Positions 9,248 to 18,786 of a stretch of 64,000 bases of DNA are shown here, in pieces (position 1 is the first letter of the stretch; every line of letters begins with the position of its first letter). The position numbers and the translations under genes were made by a program. The stretch covers positions 387,296 through 451,295 of the forward strand of contig CAZXOK010000002.1 of assembly GCA_964642175.1 (NCBI GenBank), read 5' to 3'. This stretch comes from JANQGG01 sp964642175. Its GTDB lineage: Bacteria > Bacteroidota > Chlorobiia > Chlorobiales > Chloroherpetonaceae. The notes under the pieces were generated by a model. It searched no databases, was not told where the DNA came from, and saw nothing but the letters and a program-made list of their open reading frames with translations.

Positions 9248-12200
9248 TTACTCAGTGAATGAAGTTTTTTCTGAGAGATTGTAATGATCGGTTGGGGTAA
9301 TGATCAACAAACAATGCCTGTCATCTACATTAGCGTCTTCTATAAGCAGCATTTGAGCATTTACCCATATGGGTTGTTTATCTTTGCTAAGCAAACGTTT
9401 GGTTATCTGGTAGTCGGTCTCATTACCTTCAAATAAATTTTTAAATAAGACCGATTCTGTTTTCATATCCTCAGGATCTGTAATGTCTTTCAAGCATTTT
9501 TCAGGCAGTTCATTTGTGGAATACCCGAGCATGTTGCAAAGACAAGGGTTGGCTTCAAGTATATTTAGTTTTTTATCCAGTATGAGCAACCCGGTTGGAA
9601 TGTGGTTGAAAATCGTTTCAAATTGGTGCTTATAGACTTCCAGCGACTTGGTGTTCTCTTTGTTGGTTGTGATATCGTGACATATTACCGAAATCGTGTG
9701 AATCTCGTTATCTATGGTGTAATTAGGTGCCACATGAACTTGCCATTGCCTATTGTGATATGTGGTTTCAAAATCTTGGGGCTCCCCGTTAAAAGCGGCA
9801 AGGAACTGCTTTTCAAAAAATAATACCTTTTCTTTAGGATTCACTCTGGCCAGGGTTTTGCCTTCTGTATTTGGTCGGTTGTCCTTGCCAACCTTTTTAA
9901 AAGCATCCCCTGCTGCCAGAAGGCAACGCATGTTACGATCAATGATCATGGCAGCTGCGAAAGGAATGTTTTCGGCCAGAGTCTTATAACGCTCTTCGCT
10001 TTCTCGGAGATTTTCTTCAAGGACTTTTCGAGTACTAATATCAGTAACTAAGATTTGTATACCCGAAACCTTTTCAGACTCATCATAGTATTGCGTTGGC
10101 GAAAGTATTACCCAGAGAAAATAACCATCGTTACGGATGAGTTTTAAATCACTCCGTTTGAACTGACCCGGATCATTTTTCATAAACAGTCGTTTCACGA
10201 TATCTTTATCCTCGGCATAAAGATAATCAAACAAAGAAGTCCCGATCATGTCCTCTTTTGGAAAACCGAGCATTTGGGCCAATTGTGAATTAACATACAA
10301 GGTTTTGGCCTGGTTATCCACTATCCAGATGCCTTCGGCTGTATTTTCGATGATCTGCTGATATTTGCGATGCGTTTCGCGCAGGGCCATTTCAATACCA
10401 CTTCGTTGTGTAATATCATGGCAGATATTTAAAATGGCTTTTTTACCCCCATAACTCAGAACAGACGAATTGATCTCTACTATCAATTCCTGACCGTCTT
10501 TTTTTAGGTGTGTGTTTTCGTATCGGGTAAGGGTACCTTTCTGAAGCGTTTCCTGGATATGGAAAGTGCCACGAGCAGGAAATTTGCATAAAGATGCCGG
10601 TGACAGGGCTTTTAATTCTTTTTTAGAATACCCATACATATCGGCGGCTTGCTGGTTGGCATTCAAAATGGTTTTGTAATCTTCATCAAATATCAGGATA
10701 GCATCGTGAGCATTTTCAAAAATACCAACATAATCTTCTTTAGACCTGATCAGTTCATTTTTTGCGTTAACCTGTTCGGTGGTATTCTGGGCAATGACCG
10801 TTATAGTGTCTATCTCCTGATTCTGGCTAATGTTTGGTACTGTCTGAATAAGCCAATGTGTGCCTTTATAGGTAAACTCAGAGCGTTTTTCATCTCCCTT
10901 AAAAGTCTCTGAAAACAAGTCGTTAAAAAACGTGGCTTCTTTTTCAGGGAGAAATTCGTCTATAGTCTTGCCTTCGATTTCCTTAAGTTCAGGTAGTTTT
11001 TCTTTATAATCTCTGGCATGGAACAACACAATCCGATGATCCTTGTCGACCATGTAAATTCCCCCGTTCGGAAAACTTTTAGCCAGTGTTTCATACTGAA
11101 GACGTTTTTTTTCAACATCTTCAAGGGCCAGGTATCGACCATAGGCATGACCAATAGTTGCGGCAGCTGTTTGGATTAACGAAATATCCTGTTCATCCCA
11201 GTGGCGTTCCGAGTGGCAATCGTCAAACCCAACCAGGCCATAAAAGTCATTTTTTATCATTATGGGAAAGATCAAAGTGCTTTTAACACCATACATGTCA
11301 TAAACAGACTGTTGAGCACCGCTGAGTTGTCGGGGGATCATTTCTAAATGCTGCCCTGCAGTAAGTTCACTGATCATGTCGCCGAAAGCTTCCTGGAACA
11401 TTTTCACATGTGAAGCTATATTTTCCGGCTGTTTGCTCATCATTTCAGTATAAGATTTAACCCCGGGTACGGTATAATCAACCATCAACCGTAAATAAAA
11501 ATCACTACGGCGTTTATTTATCGTACGAACCATAAAATAGGCTCTGTCTGAGCAGAGAACTTTACCAAGTTTTTCGATAATAAACTCAATAACATTCAAG
11601 AAATCATCTCTTTCCAGCAGCAGACCGGAAATACTCGACAGAACCGTTAATCTCTGGTTTTGATCTTGTATAGAGTCTATGAGTGCTCTGCGTTCTGAAA
11701 TATCCAGAAATTGAACCACAAAAAACCCAGCGCCAGTTTTACATTTTCTTATCATGCCAATGCTGGCCTGCATGGTTAAGGTCTCAGAATCTTGATTTAT
11801 AAGCCGGGTTTCAAATGTGACTCGTTTTTGGTTTTCGGTGAGGCTTTTGAGCACTTTTAAAAATTCCTGGTAAGCGTCGGGATGGATGAATGATTTGCAA
11901 TTGGTTAAGCCAGCATTTTTTTGATTGCCACAGATCAATGAGTTAAAAACAGTGTTGGCTGAAATTATCTGAAGCTCTTCATTAATAATCACGGCAGAAA
12001 TCGGGGACTGATCGAACATCAGCTGCAATTTTTCATCGTTGAGCGTTAAAGCTTTCTGCTTGCGGTTGTTTTCTTCTACAGATTGCTTTAAAAGTACATT
12101 GGTATGGGAGAGCTCCTTAAAATGTTGATCTGCAAGGTATTTGTATGAAGCGGTTTGATGTTTTTTCTTATTTGTATCTTTAAGACTTGTGGCTTCGGGG

Positions 12201-12943
12201 TGACTGAATTTCTTGTTTTCCAGGACATTTTCAAGATGAATGCTTCCGTTTTTGCTGCCAAACTGCCTGAGTGTTTCGGTTACCCATAAAGGTGAAGATG
12301 AGTTCAGGGTAAGCCGCATCTCGTGGGAGGTGGGCTCGCCGGGTTCAGGATATTGATATCTGAAATCGTTATAGCTATCCCTGTCCTCAGGGTGAACCAA
12401 CTGGGCCAGGTTCTGTGGTTTGGCTTTTGAATGGGGATTTTCTTGAAGAAGGTTCAAAAATTCCTGGTTGATATAAGCAATAGACACCTTCCCGTTTGCC
12501 TGATGTTTTTCTATACACTGAGCATGAAACGCCTGATCCTGAATATTACGGGCTGAAAGCTCAGGATCCTGCAGCGCCTGGATTTGTTCTCCAAGAATAT
12601 CTTTTAATTGGGCAATGTTGGACCTGGTTATTACATTTGAAGCACCTTTTTTCATGCAGGAAACAGTTAAGGCAACATCCTCTCGGTTTAACAGGGCATA
12701 AATGGCAATATCGGGAATGCTTTTTCGAATCAGATCAATAACACCTGGTTGATCATACACATCCGGTTTTTCCGGTATCAAAAACAGTGCCGAATGAAAG
12801 GCTTCAACTTTCCTGACCCAATTTTGCAAATCAGAATAAGCAATGGTGCTTAGCGAAATAAAGGGATCCGCAAGAGCTTTTGAAAGCTTTTGCAACTCGC
12901 CAAGATTGGCTTCCAGGATCAAAATATGTACTAAATTCGGCAT
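9248..12943 (-). CDS. multi-PAS/GAF sensor with degenerate receiver domain and no output domain
   Basis: A soluble 1231-residue sensory protein. Residues 1-120 resemble a response-regulator receiver (HILILEANLGELQKLSKAL ... IAIYALLNREDV), but the usual phospho-acceptor Asp and the Lys of the switch are missing. A PAS-like segment (about 140-235) and a coiled coil lead to a PAS domain (about 305-425), a GAF domain (about 435-605), then five PAS/PAC repeats to the end, marked by LVTDISTRK, NICHDITQRS, VICHDITTN and similar PAC motifs. The C-terminus ends inside or just after a PAS domain. No histidine kinase, GGDEF, EAL or DNA-binding domain can be seen in it or between it and the ABC exporter gene. 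It may signal through protein contacts, or may have lost a kinase domain. Confidence 0.85.
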   Translation of the reverse strand: MPNLVHILILEANLGELQKLSKALADPFISLSTIAYSDLQNWVRKVEAFHSALFLIPEKPDVYDQPGVIDLIRKSIPDIAIYALLNREDVALTVSCMKKGASNVITRSNIAQLKDILGEQIQALQDPELSARNIQDQAFHAQCIEKHQANGKVSIAYINQEFLNLLQENPHSKAKPQNLAQLVHPEDRDSYNDFRYQYPEPGEPTSHEMRLTLNSSSPLWVTETLRQFGSKNGSIHLENVLENKKFSHPEATSLKDTNKKKHQTASYKYLADQHFKELSHTNVLLKQSVEENNRKQKALTLNDEKLQLMFDQSPISAVIINEELQIISANTVFNSLICGNQKNAGLTNCKSFIHPDAYQEFLKVLKSLTENQKRVTFETRLINQDSETLTMQASIGMIRKCKTGAGFFVVQFLDISERRALIDSIQDQNQRLTVLSSISGLLLERDDFLNVIEFIIEKLGKVLCSDRAYFMVRTINKRRSDFYLRLMVDYTVPGVKSYTEMMSKQPENIASHVKMFQEAFGDMISELTAGQHLEMIPRQLSGAQQSVYDMYGVKSTLIFPIMIKNDFYGLVGFDDCHSERHWDEQDISLIQTAAATIGHAYGRYLALEDVEKKRLQYETLAKSFPNGGIYMVDKDHRIVLFHARDYKEKLPELKEIEGKTIDEFLPEKEATFFNDLFSETFKGDEKRSEFTYKGTHWLIQTVPNISQNQEIDTITVIAQNTTEQVNAKNELIRSKEDYVGIFENAHDAILIFDEDYKTILNANQQAADMYGYSKKELKALSPASLCKFPARGTFHIQETLQKGTLTRYENTHLKKDGQELIVEINSSVLSYGGKKAILNICHDITQRSGIEMALRETHRKYQQIIENTAEGIWIVDNQAKTLYVNSQLAQMLGFPKEDMIGTSLFDYLYAEDKDIVKRLFMKNDPGQFKRSDLKLIRNDGYFLWVILSPTQYYDESEKVSGIQILVTDISTRKVLEENLRESEERYKTLAENIPFAAAMIIDRNMRCLLAAGDAFKKVGKDNRPNTEGKTLARVNPKEKVLFFEKQFLAAFNGEPQDFETTYHNRQWQVHVAPNYTIDNEIHTISVICHDITTNKENTKSLEVYKHQFETIFNHIPTGLLILDKKLNILEANPCLCNMLGYSTNELPEKCLKDITDPEDMKTESVLFKNLFEGNETDYQITKRLLSKDKQPIWVNAQMLLIEDANVDDRHCLLIITPTDHYNLSEKTSFTE

Positions 12944-13123
12944 GTTGGGGTATCTAACAATAACCTTTGGTGTTAACCTAAAACAACAGGGGTTTTTTAA
13001 TATCTCTAAATGTAAGATTTAGTGAATTTACATAATAATATTCTTTTCAGTTTAAGACAAATATAATCCGGATTTCTATCCCAGAGTTATTATAAAAACT
13101 AATTAACAAAAAAGACAAACACA

Positions 13124-15379
13124 TTGAACAATTTACTTGAAAAATTAAACCCTGAACAAAAAAAAGCTGTATCAACCACTTCGGGGCCTGTAATGATCAT
13201 AGCAGGCGCCGGTTCCGGGAAAACCCGTGTCATTACCTATAGAATAGCCTATTTAATCCACCAGAATTTATGCCGACCCGATCAGATTTTGGCTTTAACG
13301 TTTACCAACAAGGCCGCACAGGAAATGCGGGTGCGTATTGAAGAACTTCTGGGTATGGGTGCAACCCGGGGCCTTTGGATCGGCACGTTTCATGCCAATT
13401 TTGCACGCTTGCTGCGATCGCATGCCGAAAAAATAGGTTATGATACAAATTTCTCGATCTATGATGCCGAAGACAGTAAAAAGATCATCAAGGAAATTAT
13501 GGCTGAACTTGGCATAGCTTCAGATCTTATTTCTCCGAATGCAGTTCAGTCTATGATCAGCAAGGCTAAAAACAAATTTGTGCTCCCGGCGCGTTATGCC
13601 GAAACAGCGTCGGATTTTGTATCTGAAAAAGTCTCGGAAATCTACCTCAAATACGATGAGCGCCTCAAGAAAAACAATGCCATGGACTTCGACGATCTGC
13701 TCATCAACCCCATTCGGCTGTTTAACCATCGTCCCGATGTGCTTGCGTCTTTCCAGGAGCGATTTCAGCATATCATGATTGATGAGTACCAGGATACAAA
13801 CCGTGCCCAGTACGTGGTCTCTAAACAAATGGCCTCTGAGCATCAGAATATTTGCGTGGTGGGGGATGATGCCCAGTCGATATACTCTTGGCGTGGAGCC
13901 GATATATCCAATATCCTTGGTTTTCAGAAAGATTATCCACAGGCCACGGTGTGCCGGCTTACCCAAAACTACCGAAGTACGCGTACCATACTCCAGGTGG
14001 CTAATGCGGTGATCAAGAATAACAAGCACCAGCTCGAAAAAACCATTTTTACCGAAAATGAGCCGGGCGATCCCGTAACATTACTGGAATCAGCCGATGA
14101 GCGCCGCGAGGCCGAAAAAATTGCCCTCACGATCCGCGATATGAAACTCTCACGCGGGATGCGCAACCAGGATTTTGCGATCTTTTACCGCACCAATGCC
14201 CAGTCCCGGGCTCTGGAGGATGCCATGCGCTATCATGGTTTGGCTTACCAGGTATTTGGGAGTGTGTCGTTTTATAAACGAAAGGAAATCAAAGATATTG
14301 TGGCGTATCTGCGGTTTATTGTGAATGAGCAGGATGAAGAATCGCTGTTTCGAATTATAAATGTACCTGCTCGCAGTATTGGTGAGGTAAGCATCAAGAA
14401 ATTTAAGCAAGCTGCAGAAGAAAAAGCCATACCGGCTTTTGAAGTGATCTCCCGGCCTCTGGAGCATGATATTTCGGCCCGTTTGATCGGTGCACTTAAC
14501 GATTTCAGATTTTTGATCGAAGGCCTCCAGTCGCTTTCCGAAAACGACTCGGCCTATGAAGTAGTGGCAGAGCTTCTAAGAAAAACACGCATGTTGGAGC
14601 TGTTGAAAGAAGAAAATACCACCGAAGCAAACACCCGGTACGATAACCTGCAGGAGTTCTTGTCCCTGGCCCGCGATTTTTCGGATCATAATCCCGAAGA
14701 CAACAGCCTGAGGGCATTTCTGCAAAATGTGTCCCTTTCTACTGACCAGGATAATGTGGATGACTCCGACAGTAAAGTAACGCTCATGACTATCCACTCG
14801 GCCAAAGGCCTGGAGTTTCCGGTGGTTTTTGTAACCGGCCTTGAAGAAAAACTCTTTCCGCTCAATCCCGACGACAGCCAGGAGCTTGAAGAGGAACGCC
14901 GCTTGTTTTATGTAGCGCTGACCCGCGCCGAGAAAAAACTTTATGTGAGTTATGCAAAAAACCGTTACCGGTTTGGCCAGCTAATGGTGGCTGTTCGCTC
15001 GCGTTTTCTTGATGAACTGGACGGGGATGTGGTGGTAACCGAAAGTGGTACCAAGCTTTATGAAAAACGTGAAAAAGAGGCTGAGCGCTCTCGCTACGAT
15101 TACAGCTCATACCAGGATGAGCCCTATGGCAGCAGCTTTTCCGGCTCAAGGCCAAAAAAATCCAAGCCGGCCAAAACTTCCTTCAAATCTGCATCTCAAC
15201 CTTCAGCCAGCACAAGCGATGGGTTGAAAATAGGCATGAAGGTTCAGCATAAGTTATTTGGATCCGGAAAAGTAATTGCCCTGCAGGGCTCAGGAGATGC
15301 TAAAAAAGCCAGGGTGTTTTTTGAAAGGGTTGGTGAAAAAACGCTTGTTCTGAAATTTGCCAATTTACTCCCTTTGTAA
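13124..15379 (+). CDS. pcrA: ATP-dependent DNA helicase, UvrD/PcrA type
   Basis: Superfamily 1A 3'-5' helicase of 751 residues, acting in nucleotide-excision and mismatch repair and in clearing RecA or stalled replication. Motifs in order: Q/I region with Walker A AGAGSGKT near 27, motif Ia LTFTNKAAQEM, motif II DEYQDTN near 222, motif III GDDAQSIYSWRGA, motif IV LTQNYRS, motif V VTLMTIHSAKGLEF near 560, motif VI RRLFYVALTRAEKKLYVSYA. The C-terminal tail ends in the family's RNA-polymerase-interacting Tudor-like segment (VQHKLFGSGKVIALQG). Start is TTG at 13124, since no ATG is nearby and the N-terminus LEKLNPEQKKAV then fits the family. Whether it is best named uvrD or pcrA cannot be decided. 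Confidence 0.95.
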   Translation: MNNLLEKLNPEQKKAVSTTSGPVMIIAGAGSGKTRVITYRIAYLIHQNLCRPDQILALTFTNKAAQEMRVRIEELLGMGATRGLWIGTFHANFARLLRSHAEKIGYDTNFSIYDAEDSKKIIKEIMAELGIASDLISPNAVQSMISKAKNKFVLPARYAETASDFVSEKVSEIYLKYDERLKKNNAMDFDDLLINPIRLFNHRPDVLASFQERFQHIMIDEYQDTNRAQYVVSKQMASEHQNICVVGDDAQSIYSWRGADISNILGFQKDYPQATVCRLTQNYRSTRTILQVANAVIKNNKHQLEKTIFTENEPGDPVTLLESADERREAEKIALTIRDMKLSRGMRNQDFAIFYRTNAQSRALEDAMRYHGLAYQVFGSVSFYKRKEIKDIVAYLRFIVNEQDEESLFRIINVPARSIGEVSIKKFKQAAEEKAIPAFEVISRPLEHDISARLIGALNDFRFLIEGLQSLSENDSAYEVVAELLRKTRMLELLKEENTTEANTRYDNLQEFLSLARDFSDHNPEDNSLRAFLQNVSLSTDQDNVDDSDSKVTLMTIHSAKGLEFPVVFVTGLEEKLFPLNPDDSQELEEERRLFYVALTRAEKKLYVSYAKNRYRFGQLMVAVRSRFLDELDGDVVVTESGTKLYEKREKEAERSRYDYSSYQDEPYGSSFSGSRPKKSKPAKTSFKSASQPSASTSDGLKIGMKVQHKLFGSGKVIALQGSGDAKKARVFFERVGEKTLVLKFANLLPL

Positions 15380-15392
15380 CGCGGCCAAAAGC

Positions 15393-15414
15393 ACTCAAAA
15401 ATACTTTTTTGAGT
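15393..15414 (+). terminator. AT-rich hairpin after the helicase gene
   Basis: Inverted repeat ACTCAAAAA / TTTTTGAGT with a 4-nt loop, 14 bases after the helicase stop. It has no clear T run after the stem, so termination is only a guess. Confidence 0.35.
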
Positions 15415-15528
15415 TAAGCAAAAACAAGCTTAATTTTTAAAACCAAGTTTTGGCTGAAAAAATGCCGTGTTTAACAACCAACATGTTCAGAGAACGGGGA
15501 TGGTTGTTTAACTCAAAAAACAACCATC

Positions 15529-17871
15529 ATGACAAAGTCCAAAAGTTTTCTAGCCTCTGTCCTGACGTTCATCAAAGAAAAAATCATCCACAAAATATGG
15601 TTCTCAGCTTTATTAGTGGCCCCGGCACTGGTGCTGTTGTCCTATGCTATTTCTGCCATTGGTGTGTTTTCTAACGTGGAGTTGAACCTTCTGGATAACA
15701 AGTTTAATCAACGGGGCGTTAGTGAATCTCTCCAGGAAGAATCTGAAGTGGTGATCATAGCCATTGACGACCAATCTCAAAATACAGTAGGCGAATACCC
15801 CTGGCCACGCTCTTATTATGCCCGCATGGTAAGGAATTTAATGCAAGCCGGGGCAAGCGTGGTGGCATTTGACTTGTTGTTCTCAGATTATTCCGATAAT
15901 CCGGCCGAAGATCAAATGCTGGCCGATGCCATACAAACGTATAACCGGGTTGTTCTATCGGGTAGAACCGAAACCACACTCACCGATATAGATAACATAA
16001 CTTATAAATCCGTCGATAAGCTGGATTTGCAAAACATATTTGATGGCCTGCCGGGATCGCTTACCGGTATTGTCTATGTCCGTAACGATGCCGATGGTGT
16101 TTATCGCCGTTACCACCCCTTCAGTGTTGAAATGGACCGGCAGCTGCTTTCTTTTGGATATGCCACATTAAAAACGCATCTCTCCACACCCGATAGCATA
16201 AGCATCACTGCCAATAAGTTTGAGTTTGCCGGTAAAACTTTTCCAAGTTACGACGGGCAATCGGTTTTGCTGAACTACTATGGCCCGAATAAAACTTTCC
16301 CCACCATCTCAGCCAGCGAGGTCTTAGATACCCGCGATTTTATGACTCTTGACGAAAAAATGATATTTCGTGAACTCATGAACGACATGGAAATGGATTC
16401 CATGAGCCTGGCCAATGATGAAGAAATGCGATCAGCCTGGTCGTTGGATGTTTTTGACGATCCGCTCTCGGGCCTCAAAGAAAAAGTTAAAGGGAAAATA
16501 TGTATCATCGGACCCATGTTCCCGGAGTCAAAGGATTTGTTCCCGGTTCCCATGTATCCGGGTAATCGGGAAGACGAAAATCAAATGTATGGTGTTGAGA
16601 TTCACGCCACAGCCATACAAAACTTCCTGGACGAAAACTTTATTACCAAAGTCGATCCTACATTTCGTCTCATCACCCTCTTTTTTTTAAGCTACCTGAT
16701 ATTTGGTTCGGCTGTATCGTTAAAGCGGGTGCGTTTGAAAAACCAAAAAGTTCTGATCGGGCTTACGTTTATTGCCGCGTTTGCCGTTTTTGGCCTGGTG
16801 TTCTGGCTGCTGTTTTATATCGCCGGACTTACCGATTCGGGACCGTTTACGTTCTTTTTGGTTCAGAATCTCAGGATTCAACTCACCCTGGGTCTTACAT
16901 TGATAGTGCTTGGTGCCGGTTTAACCTATTACCTGAAACGGTCTGGTTCAATGTCGGAGTTTGCTACCGAGATTGCGGCCATTTTAATAACCGGCATTAC
17001 ATTTTTTGCCGTATTTGAATACACAAATTCGCTGTTTGTAAATGAATTGATCCTGGCTCCGTTGATGCCTTTTGCTACAACCATTATTATGTCTTATGCA
17101 GCCAGTATAGTGTATCAATATTTTACAGAATCAAGGCAGAAAAAATTGATTCGAGGTTTCTTTAATGTTTATGTCAACAGCCAGCTTGTTGATCGGCTGA
17201 TTGATAATCCTGAGCAGTTTAGGCTTGGTGGAGAAAAAAGAGAGCTTTCCATCCTGTTCAGCGATGTGAAAGGATTTACCAACATTTCTGAAGAGCTGGA
17301 ACCGGAAGAGCTTGTTGTACTCCTGAATGAATACCTTGGCGCCATGACAGAGATCGTCTTTAAATATGGCGGCACTTTGGATAAATATATCGGTGATGCC
17401 GTGATGGCCTTCTGGGGCGCACCCGTGCCACAGGAAGATCACGCTAAACGAGCCTGCTGGGCAGCGCTCGAAATGCAGGAAAAACTTGCTGAAATGCGTC
17501 AAACATGGAAAAGTAAGGGTAAGCCTGAATTATTCATTCGAATTGGAATTAATTCTGGAGAGGTGATTGTTGGAAACATGGGATCTGAATCCCGTTTCAA
17601 CTACACTGTAATGGGTGACTCGGTAAACCTTGCAGCAAGGCTTGAACCTGCAAACAAAGCTTTTGACACATCCATTATTATATCCGAATTCACAAATAAC
17701 CAAATTCAAGAATTTTGCCGTACACGTGAATTAGCAACCATTACCGTACAGGGTAAAGCTAAGCCGGTCAAGATTTTTGAGCTTGTTGAAAAGAAAATGC
17801 CGGGTGTCTATTACGAACCACTGCCACCGGCTCCAACTGCAGGAGAAGATATCAAGGCTATCAAGAAATAG
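15529..17871 (+). CDS. CHASE2-domain adenylate cyclase (class III)
   Basis: A 780-residue transmembrane cyclase. One N-terminal helix (about 24-45) leads to an extracytoplasmic CHASE2 sensor (about 60-375). Three further helix regions (about 380-520) precede a class III catalytic domain (about 565-745). Both metal-binding Asp motifs are present: LFSDVKGFTNIS and IGDAVMAFWGAP. The Lys in GTLDKYIGD is the residue that usually selects adenine, so ATP rather than GTP is the likely substrate. NYTVMGDSVNLAARLE holds the transition-state Asn/Arg region. It stands alone, preceded by a 150-bp gap. The signal sensed by CHASE2 domains is unknown. ATG at 15529 without a clear Shine-Dalgarno. Confidence 0.9.
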   Translation: MTKSKSFLASVLTFIKEKIIHKIWFSALLVAPALVLLSYAISAIGVFSNVELNLLDNKFNQRGVSESLQEESEVVIIAIDDQSQNTVGEYPWPRSYYARMVRNLMQAGASVVAFDLLFSDYSDNPAEDQMLADAIQTYNRVVLSGRTETTLTDIDNITYKSVDKLDLQNIFDGLPGSLTGIVYVRNDADGVYRRYHPFSVEMDRQLLSFGYATLKTHLSTPDSISITANKFEFAGKTFPSYDGQSVLLNYYGPNKTFPTISASEVLDTRDFMTLDEKMIFRELMNDMEMDSMSLANDEEMRSAWSLDVFDDPLSGLKEKVKGKICIIGPMFPESKDLFPVPMYPGNREDENQMYGVEIHATAIQNFLDENFITKVDPTFRLITLFFLSYLIFGSAVSLKRVRLKNQKVLIGLTFIAAFAVFGLVFWLLFYIAGLTDSGPFTFFLVQNLRIQLTLGLTLIVLGAGLTYYLKRSGSMSEFATEIAAILITGITFFAVFEYTNSLFVNELILAPLMPFATTIIMSYAASIVYQYFTESRQKKLIRGFFNVYVNSQLVDRLIDNPEQFRLGGEKRELSILFSDVKGFTNISEELEPEELVVLLNEYLGAMTEIVFKYGGTLDKYIGDAVMAFWGAPVPQEDHAKRACWAALEMQEKLAEMRQTWKSKGKPELFIRIGINSGEVIVGNMGSESRFNYTVMGDSVNLAARLEPANKAFDTSIIISEFTNNQIQEFCRTRELATITVQGKAKPVKIFELVEKKMPGVYYEPLPPAPTAGEDIKAIKK

Positions 17872-17951
17872 AATTTATTTTGCTTTACATTAACGGTTGT
17901 TGATTGAAGATTTAAGGTTTTGCTAAAGTTTGCGCTAATTATCTGAGCTTG

Positions 17952-18560
17952 ATGTTCCATAGAAATTATGAAAATGTATTGTCACCTGAATTGATCATTC
18001 ATGGTTATCACATTGGGATTTTCCCGATGGCTGATTCGGCCCATGGAAAGGTTCGATGGTATCTGCCCAAGATGCGGGCAATAATCCCCCTGGAGAATTT
18101 CAGGGTTTCGCGCTCGCTGCGACAAGTCATCAATAAAAACTTATTTGAGATCAGGTTTAACACCGATTTCAGAACGGTGATCATGAACTGTGCCGCCCCA
18201 CGCAAGGACAGTACAGAAACCTGGATATCGAAGGATATTATTTTTGCTTATTACAAACTTCATGAACTCGGCTATGCTCATAGTGTGGAAGCTTACCAAA
18301 ACGATGAACTCGTTGGCGGGCTGTATGGTGTGTCTATAGGCGGTGCGTTTTTTGGTGAATCGATGTTCTATAAAGTCAGTAATGCCTCTAAAGTAGCCTT
18401 GTTTGCACTGGTAAGCCGGTTGCGCGAGCGAGAGTTTAAATTACTGGACTCGCAGTTCATGAACGAAAATGTTCAGCGCTTTGGTGCCATTGAAGTGCCG
18501 CATACCGACTACATGTCCCGCCTGAACCATGCCATTGATGCCCCAACCAGTTTTTTTTAA
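17952..18560 (+). CDS. aat: leucyl/phenylalanyl-tRNA-protein transferase
   Basis: Aat adds Leu or Phe to N-terminal Arg or Lys of proteins and thus marks them for ClpS-ClpAP/ClpXP under the N-degron rule. Family motifs are clear: LIIHGYHIGIFPMAD then WYLPKMRAIIPL at the N-terminus, ETWISKDIIFAYYKLHELGY, SVEAYQNDELVGGLYGVSIG, FFGESMFY and DSQFMNENVQRFGAIEVP. The length of about 202 residues is usual for this group. ATG at 17952 is preferred to the TTG directly before it. It is a single gene between the cyclase and the ArsA-like gene. Confidence 0.94.
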   Translation: MFHRNYENVLSPELIIHGYHIGIFPMADSAHGKVRWYLPKMRAIIPLENFRVSRSLRQVINKNLFEIRFNTDFRTVIMNCAAPRKDSTETWISKDIIFAYYKLHELGYAHSVEAYQNDELVGGLYGVSIGGAFFGESMFYKVSNASKVALFALVSRLREREFKLLDSQFMNENVQRFGAIEVPHTDYMSRLNHAIDAPTSFF

Positions 18561-18786
18561 TTCATACCTTACTCACCTATAAATATCCCTCTTACCAGAT
18601 GTGTTTTACGCTTCACAGAATCTAATGAGGCGATTTGGTGTTTATTTTTGTATTTCCGATCGTTTAGCTCTAAAAAAGTATTTGAAGTCTAAAACATAGG
18701 TTGTATTATATCAAATCTACGGGCTAGAATCAGGAGTGATAACTATTTAATATTTATTCTAAACTATATAGGTTTATTTTTGAATT

